Shown one piece after another: positions 59,123 through 64,000 of a stretch of DNA of 64,000 bases; the stretch's first letter is position 1; each line of letters begins with the position of its first letter. The notes below the pieces were generated by a model. The model searched no databases, was not told the DNA's origin, and was given only the letters and a program-made list of their open reading frames with translations. A program made the position numbers and the translations under genes. Origin of the DNA: Karalla daura (lineage: Eukaryota; Chordata; Actinopteri; Chaetodontiformes; Leiognathidae); assembly GCA_029224185.1 (NCBI GenBank), contig CM055207.1, positions 10,628,193 to 10,692,192 on the forward strand. Reading direction: 5' to 3'.

Positions 59123-59209
59123 CTTGACATGGATGCGTTGACAGTGAGCGCAGTTGGGTAGGGGTGTCTGAAACCCCCTGTTGTGATTGGATAAACAGGT
59201 TGACCTTGC
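59123..59209 (-). CDS. tcf7l2: tcf7l2 exon (QGQPVYPITTGGFRHPYPTA...)
   Basis: An 87-bp exon: one base, 28 codons and two bases. It reads Q-G-Q-P-V-Y-P-I-T-T-G-G-F-R-H-P-Y-P-T-A and ends N-A-S-M-S plus AG, which joins the G of the next exon to make Arg. The acceptor is ctctacccag and the donor gtgagt, close to consensus. It matches the central region of TCF7L2 near residue for residue as I recall it. The Met in A-S-M-S-R is the first in-frame methionine downstream of the CpG-rich block at 61.8-62.3 kb, so it is a candidate start for an N-truncated protein if an internal promoter works there. Confidence 0.95.
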
Positions 59210-60242
59210 CTGGGTAGAGGGAAGAAAAGAAGAAAGGCAGAAAGGTAAAGGAACAGGGCTGACGGAAGAGGAGAAGGTAAAGCCCTCTGTCTCCCTCCTC
59301 TCCCCACCGCGGGCCTCTTTATTCTCATTTGATCAGGACAAAAATCTGGGGGATTGCAGAGCGCAGATCAAAGGGAGGAAAACTCTGAACAATTTGAATG
59401 CCACAAATCTTGATAGCGATGGCTAATTAAATTTCATAACCCTTCGCTCTGTGTCGACAGAGTGGGGCCCTGTTCCTCCCCGAGCTGGAACTAGGTGTTT
59501 TGTTGTGATAATTAAAGACGAAGCGCGGGTCTCTTTAATGGAGCCATCACGCTAATTGAGGTCTACACATTCAAAGACAAACAATAATGAATGTAAATTT
59601 ATACCAAAATAAAGTGCAGCAAATCAAAGGGCACCATGGCTGCGCTCGGGGCCTCTCTCGGTATTTAGATTGCGGTGAGAAAACATTAAATTAACAGAGC
59701 TTAATTTGTAGCCTTTTGTCATATTAACAAGTGTTGACAAGAGTTACCAAGGGAGAGCCCCCGTGTGGAATAGTGGGTAAAATACGGGCAATCACGGTTC
59801 ATTACTCTAATTGGACCATACAGAGACATGCAAAATAGTATTTGCCACAAAGTAGCAGGTTGAGGCTGGCGAGGGCCCGAGGAGGCTGCAGAGCCGGCGC
59901 GGGCCAGGAGCGAGCGTGTCAGAAAGTTGAGGACGGAGTTGAAAGTTTTGGAGGACTCGAGGACCCGCTCTGGGGACCGGGAGGAGACAGAGACAGCTTT
60001 CGTAATTGACTTTATGTACACGAAGACCAACATCCTGCGCACAAAACGCACATGTCAGGTAATATCTGCTTTTATCTGAGTTTTTTTTTTTACCTCTTTG
60101 ATGGTTCGCCTCGCTAGGCTACGCTACGCTAGGCTACGCTACGCACGCTCATTAGCGGCTACAACACGTGGGCGCTCGCTGGCCCTTTGCACACAATTCA
60201 CAGAGGAATGAGAGGAATGAAAAAGAAAAAGGATTCGCTTAC
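59210..60242 (-). other. tcf7l2 intron with ATCAAAGG motifs and AT-rich unique block
   Basis: A 1.03-kb intron with little repeat content. AGATCAAAGG at 59365-59374 and AAATCAAAGG at 59621-59630 are close to the optimal TCF/LEF site. The stretch 59400-59720 has many TAATTA-like cores (GGCTAATTAAATTTC, GATAATTAAAGAC, GCTAATTGAGG). CTTTGATG at 60096-60103 is another TCF-like core. A tandem GCTAGGCTAC-type repeat lies at 60112-60150. Confidence 0.75.
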
Positions 60243-60345
60243 TGTGGTACTAACCATCCTAGCGGATGGGGGATCTGGCCGACCGTGCCAGGTGACAGTG
60301 GGTAATAAGGAGATATATCGGGAGGATGCGGAGGCCTCGGAATTC
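60243..60345 (-). CDS. tcf7l2: tcf7l2 exon, proline-rich central region (IPRPPHPPDISPYY...)
   Basis: A 103-bp exon. It begins with GA, completing Gly with the last base of the 62595 exon, then reads I-P-R-P-P-H-P-P-D-I-S-P-Y-Y-P-L-S-P-G-T and ends G-W-L-V-P plus CA before the donor gtaagc. The acceptor is ttccgcag. The reading is essentially what I recall for mammalian TCF7L2, which suggests strong purifying selection. The proline-rich segment is part of the corepressor-interaction region. The split codon CA/G gives Gln with the next exon at 59209. No in-frame ATG lies in this exon, which matters for any internally initiated short protein: the first Met after it is in the 59123 exon. Confidence 0.95.
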
Positions 60346-61124
60346 CTGCGGAAGAGAGAGGATGACAGGAGCGAGGAAGAGGAGGTGGACAGACAAGATG
60401 ATGACAGAGAAGAGAGAGAGAGAGAGAGAGAGGCAAATCTTTGTCAAGAGCTGAATTCCTCCTTTGTTGAGAGTTTCACATCTGAATGGGGCAGACATCA
60501 CAGGAGTGCAGATGGGAGGAAGAGGAGGAGGAAGAGGGCTTGTTGCTGGCGTGTACACACGGTGCTAAATCACACTTCCTGATCAAAGGCCTCCGAGGCG
60601 GCGGCGGCATCACAATGTGCTGGAGGAGGCAGAGGTGAGGAGGGAACGCCGGCGCCATTCTTGTCACATTTGTCTCCCGATTCGGCTCTAATGATATAAA
60701 ATGACTGAAGTGTACGAGTTAACAAAACACAACAATATAATTAAAGGCGTCTCCGTGATCACAGAGCTGCTAATGCGGGCCTGCGGGTTGAGTCGGGCCT
60801 GTCACGCGGGGCTGGATGGGTACAGGTTTGAGCCGCCATCGCACATGAATAAACAACAGCTCCAGGTTGTGATCTTCCCGCCTTTTTTTCCTCGCTCCCC
60901 GCCTCCGACTGATTAATGGCGACTCTACGTAGCCGGGCGCGCTGCGTCACCCCCCCCCGGCTCTGACAGTTAATGACGGCGCCTCGGGTCTCCGTCTTTA
61001 AGCGTTCACGCCAAAAAAAAAGCGGCATTTTTGTTTTGTTGCCTCCCGCGGTCGAGCTGTGACAAAGATGTCCAATTTGAGGACGGCTCTCGCTGGGGGC
61101 ATCGCCGAGCCATCGCCGTGTCGC

Positions 61125-61156
<32 letters not shown>

Positions 61157-61639
61157 TTCTTTCTTTCTTTGACTTTTCCGTGGCAGCCGACAGCCGGAGG
61201 AACTGCGTCGTCGCTGCCCCGAACAGATGCCTCCTCGGCGTTAAGCAAAAATAACTTTCTCCGTCCTCGTGACAAACTTGAAGCTGGGAACCACTGGACG
61301 TGTGTTCAAGTGTGTAGTTGTTGTGTGCAGGAACTAGGAAGAGAGAGAGGGGGGGGGCGCTTTTTTGGCTGCTGGCTCGTCTTGTGCAGCTGTCGTCGCA
61401 GATATTGTTAACAGAGCCGGACGAGGAGCCGGATCAGTCCTGGTCGATACCAGAACTTGGCCGGCCTGCTGGTGGCTCCGCCCACTCGTCCGCAGCTGGT
61501 CCGGGTCGTCCAGGAAGTAGCGATTCCGTGACGTCCGGCACTTCCTGCCTCGGTGCAAACCCCCTCGTACAAAACAGGCTAGTCCTATTAGAGGGGAAAG
61601 CCTTCCCGACATTATCCCATCGCCACCCAGCGCTGAAAA

Positions 61640-61770
61640 CCTAATATAGCTCATTAATTAATTAAACACTGAGCCCAATTAAGCAGCCCCATTAAGCACT
61701 ACATTAAACAGCAGCTGGCGCATTATTTCCCTCTTGTAAGGACCGTCATAATAAGGGAACATTATTACCT
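61640..61770. promoter_or_regulatory. AT-rich block with clustered ATTA cores (candidate enhancer)
   Basis: Contains TCATTAATTAATTAAAC, CCCAATTAAGC, CCATTAAGC, ACATTAAAC and CATTATT within 130 bp, flanked by GC-rich sequence. Such clustering of homeodomain cores is typical of conserved developmental enhancers. Function is inferred only. Confidence 0.35.
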
Positions 61771-61779
61771 ACGACGCCG

Positions 61780-62260
61780 ACTCAATGCGGCAGAGACGGC
61801 GGGAGAGCAGGACATTATCCAGCGCTCTGGAGACGCATTAACTTAAAAGCCGAATGACGAAAGCGCCGGGTCAAGCTGCTCGCCGAAATGAATGAAAACG
61901 GCCTAAAAGTGGAGAGGGAAGGTGCAGGCGCAGGCTCGGTGACGATCGAGGGGTCGCATTTCGGACGCAGGACGTGTCTGAGTCCCGGCCTGAGGACGTC
62001 CGGGAGCAGCCTGGGAGACGCTGGCTTCATTGCTCCTCTGGTATTCGGGCTGCGAGGACACAGTGGCCGTCTTGTTCGGAGCCGCGTCACCGCCGCGGTC
62101 GGATTCCGCCTTTAACGAGGCGGTGGGAGAACCGCGTGTTCGGCTCCTTGTCTCCGGGAGCGCCGGGCCTACTTTCAGCCGCCGCCAAACCACTGTTCAT
62201 CAGCATCGCTCGGCTGAATCAATAAGCAAGCACTCCTCGACTCTGCGCGGTCCTGGCTCG
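61780..62260. promoter_or_regulatory. CpG-dense block upstream of the IPRPP exon, candidate internal promoter
   Basis: A roughly 480-bp stretch with dense CpG (for example gcgccgggtc, gacgatcgagg, gccgccgcc) bounded by AT-rich sequence on both sides. In transcript sense it precedes the exon at 60345, the position range in which an internal TCF7L2 promoter would give a protein without the beta-catenin-binding domain. No TATA box or start site can be proved. Confidence 0.4.
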
Positions 62261-62594
62261 CTCAAATAAGCAAAAAAAAATGCACAAATATAAATAATAA
62301 ACGGGCTGCACTGATGTTAGATGAGGTTAAACAATAGAGTTAGCTTCACACAGTACCTGTCCTGTTGAACACGACTTCACAACGTTTTAATATTGATCTG
62401 CCTTTACAAGAACATGGCTACAGATAAAACATTTACACCTACTCCGGCTAGGAGTGCTTCTGTGTTTCACAAGTTTCAACCTGACACCTTTAAACACGCG
62501 CCGCACTGTTGATAGCAAAATCAAACTCCTGCTTCGAGTTCGAGTCTCTCACGCAGCAGGGGGGTGGGGGTGGGGGGCAACGTGGGGCTTTTAC

Positions 62595-62727
62595 CTGTTT
62601 TGGGATCCACGTCTGTTTGTAGGTGAGGTGGGGGGTTCCCCGGCGTGAAGTGCTCATTGCTGTAGGTGATCAGAGGCGTGAGAGGGTGCACATGGTGAGG
62701 GTGCTGTACCACTGGAACCTTATTAGA
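62595..62727 (-). CDS. tcf7l2: tcf7l2 exon, central region (SNKVPVVQ...DPKT/G)
   Basis: A 133-bp exon of 44 codons plus one base. It starts in phase 0 with S-N-K-V-P-V-V-Q after a tcttcctctcag acceptor and ends with D-P-K-T and the first base of a Gly codon before gtaaaag, a weak donor. The translation is His/Pro-rich (H-P-H-H-V-H-P-L-T-P-L, then H-F-T-P-G-N-P-P-P-H) and agrees with the central segment of TCF7L2 as I know it, between the beta-catenin-binding N terminus and the HMG box. This part of the family lies in the region that contacts TLE/Groucho corepressors; that role is family knowledge. The Gly codon is completed in the exon at 60345. Confidence 0.95.
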
Positions 62728-64000
62728 CTGAGAGGAAGAGGAAGCAGAGAGAGAGAGAAAGAGAGAAAGAGAGACAAAAAAAAAGACAGGTTGTTAATAT
62801 TGGAGGGGGTTCGGCAAGGTTGGAGATCTTAGCTGCTCGCCACAACCAGTTACAGCGTGGTCTGGACGCTCGCAGGAGAGGCGAGCTATCAAATTCTGGT
62901 TACTCCCGAGGCGCCAAACCGCCAGGCCGCAGTGAAAATAGTGTGGTTTGTAATTAAAAACACTTCTGCGGTGTCCCTGGAATTCAGTAACACAATCTAC
63001 GGGGCTTGGGGGGTTGCCAGTTCACATTTGGGTCTGTTGGGTGATGAGGCACTTTCCTTTTTTTTTTTTTAACCACGGTTACGCCGAAGTAATCGATCAT
63101 CTGTAAACCACGAAATCAAGGCAGCGCGTGTAAATCCACAGTCATTAGCAGCGCTCCGCTAGGCTCTCCTCCTCCTCCTCCTCCTCCTCCTCTACCTCCA
63201 GTTCTCCCTTCCCTCCTCTATTCCCCCGGGGCCTGCTTCATGGAGTACTGCTGTATTGTAATAAAAGGGTTAGGAGAGAGGAGGTGGGGCTGAAAATCCA
63301 TTTCTGCATTTTTGCCAAATTAGTTTTAGCTATGTAATCTTCTCTTTGTGCTGTTAAGTGGCGCAGGCCCCCGTTTTTTTTTTTTTTTTTTTTCAATTAC
63401 CCAAAGATTACAGTGGAGCTTTAGGGGTGTGCTGCCGTGGGCCCCTGCGTTAACCGGAGCTCAGCCCCTCTCATCAGGCCGGGGCCGAGGCAGACTCTAA
63501 TACACACACACACACACACAGTCCCCCCGACCACAAGATAACCAGATTAGAGCTGTGCTGTAGATTAGGCTGGTGGAAGAGACTGCTCTCGCCTCTTTAC
63601 CCACACATCCTTATCCTGCCCTCAGCAGTCAAAGAAGCAGCACTAATCAGGCTTATCATAACATGGATGATATGTTCAGGGGGAGAGGGGCGAGACACCC
63701 AAGCTGTGTGTGTGTATATATGTGTGTGTGTGTGCCTACATATATGTGCGTGTGTGTGTGTGTGTGTTCGATCTGCTCCCTCATAGGCCACACACCCTCA
63801 TTAGTGACTTTAACCCGTGCGAGAAGGCAGAAGGAGAAAAAAAAGAGAGAGCGCTCCACTGTGGCACATTTCCAGAAGACTTTGAAAAACATTAATGGGA
63901 CTAGATGTTAGCAGGGGGGCATACATGCATGAGATGCTCCGTTGTCCCAATGCTCATTGGACATACAGATGCAAAGCTGTGGGCCCAGGGCGAGACAAAT
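62728..64000 (-). other. tcf7l2 intron, continues past window end
   Basis: No exon found. It holds a GA/GAAA-rich run at 62740-62780, a (CTC)n run at about 63163-63192, poly-T at about 63374-63393, (CA)n near 63503, alternating TG/TA at 63703-63768, and unique sequence at 63280-63370 and 63395-63500 that could be regulatory. Confidence 0.75.

Larger units (their letters stand above)
60346..62594 (-). other. tcf7l2 intron rich in CpG, with homeodomain-core block
   Basis: A 2.25-kb intron. It holds GATCAAAGG at 60581-60589, scattered CpG-rich sequence at 60.77-61.56 kb, a (TTTC)n run at 61130-61165, an AT-rich block at 61640-61770, and a CpG-dense block at 61780-62260 followed by AT-rich sequence. 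No additional exon is recognised. Confidence 0.75.
45210..64000 (-). other. tcf7l2: tcf7l2 gene, 3' half (partial, 5' end outside window)
   Basis: This is the transcription unit of the TCF/LEF factor TCF7L2, a nuclear HMG-box protein that binds Wnt response elements and recruits beta-catenin or TLE/Groucho. Eleven exons on the minus strand are joined by compatible phases and GT-AG sites. TCF7L2 is favoured over TCF7L1 by the HMG-box second half beginning W-H-A-L-S and containing Q-L-H-M-Q-L-Y-P-G-W, by the C-clamp with alternative exons, and by two P-L-S-L-x-x-K CtBP motifs. TCF7 is disfavoured because, as I recall it, it lacks those CtBP motifs. The exon encoding Y-L-Q-M-K-W and everything 5' of it was not found before 64000, so the beta-catenin-binding domain is outside. 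The 3' end is inferred from AATAAA signals. Confidence 0.95.

Noticed and set aside
62728..64000. Next upstream tcf7l2 exon (Y-L-Q-M-K-W...)
   Set aside because: No minus-strand segment with this peptide or matching phase could be found before the window ends.

Overview
The window looks like nuclear DNA of a teleost fish. This rests on a vertebrate-type split gene with GT-AG introns, many (CA)n, (GA)n, (ATCT)n and (GGA)n microsatellites, and repeat relics whose layout is typical of fish: tRNA-headed SINEs ending in GGATGGATGG and fragments of non-LTR retrotransposons. No bacterial, plasmid or phage features are present. The species cannot be read from the sequence.

Only one gene can be supported, and it fills the right-hand third on the minus strand. 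It is the 3' half of tcf7l2, the TCF/LEF transcription factor of Wnt/beta-catenin signalling. Eleven exons can be placed to the base by joining reading phase with AG/GT sites. In transcript order they are three exons of the proline-rich central region (62595-62727, 60243-60345, 59123-59209), one linker exon (54582-54707), two exons that split the HMG box (54271-54433, 54064-54171), a basic NLS exon (53345-53393), a 51-bp cassette exon (52460-52510), two alternative 73-bp C-clamp exons (51060-51132, 50327-50399), and the terminal exon (47149-47620). A roughly 1.9-kb 3' UTR follows, down to AATAAA signals near 45230. The exons for the beta-catenin-binding N terminus lie beyond position 64000.

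The most informative part is the alternative C-terminal module at 47-53.4 kb. The two 73-bp exons have identical phases and each supplies three of the four C-clamp cysteines, so one or the other is used; using both gives an early stop. If both are skipped, the terminal exon is read in a second frame that ends at 47541 with a tail resembling the mammalian short E-tail isoform, so the start of that exon is dual-coding. Around these exons lie (UCC)n tracts, TGCATG motifs, a G/C-skewed tract and a perfect 15-bp inverted repeat, all candidate splicing regulators. Introns further 5' hold two CpG-dense blocks (candidate internal promoters), a cluster of ATCAAAGG motifs (candidate TCF autoregulation) and AT-rich blocks resembling conserved enhancers.

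The left 45 kb (1-45200) contains no gene I can support. It reads as the gene-poor flank 3' of tcf7l2: microsatellites, nine degenerate copies of one SINE-like family, three LINE fragments, several CpG-rich blocks (1.8-2.15, 11.87-12.13, 22.6-23.7, 31.7-32.0 kb) and stretches of unique sequence rich in homeodomain or POU cores that look like candidate regulatory elements. Conservation cannot be measured here, so those calls are inference.
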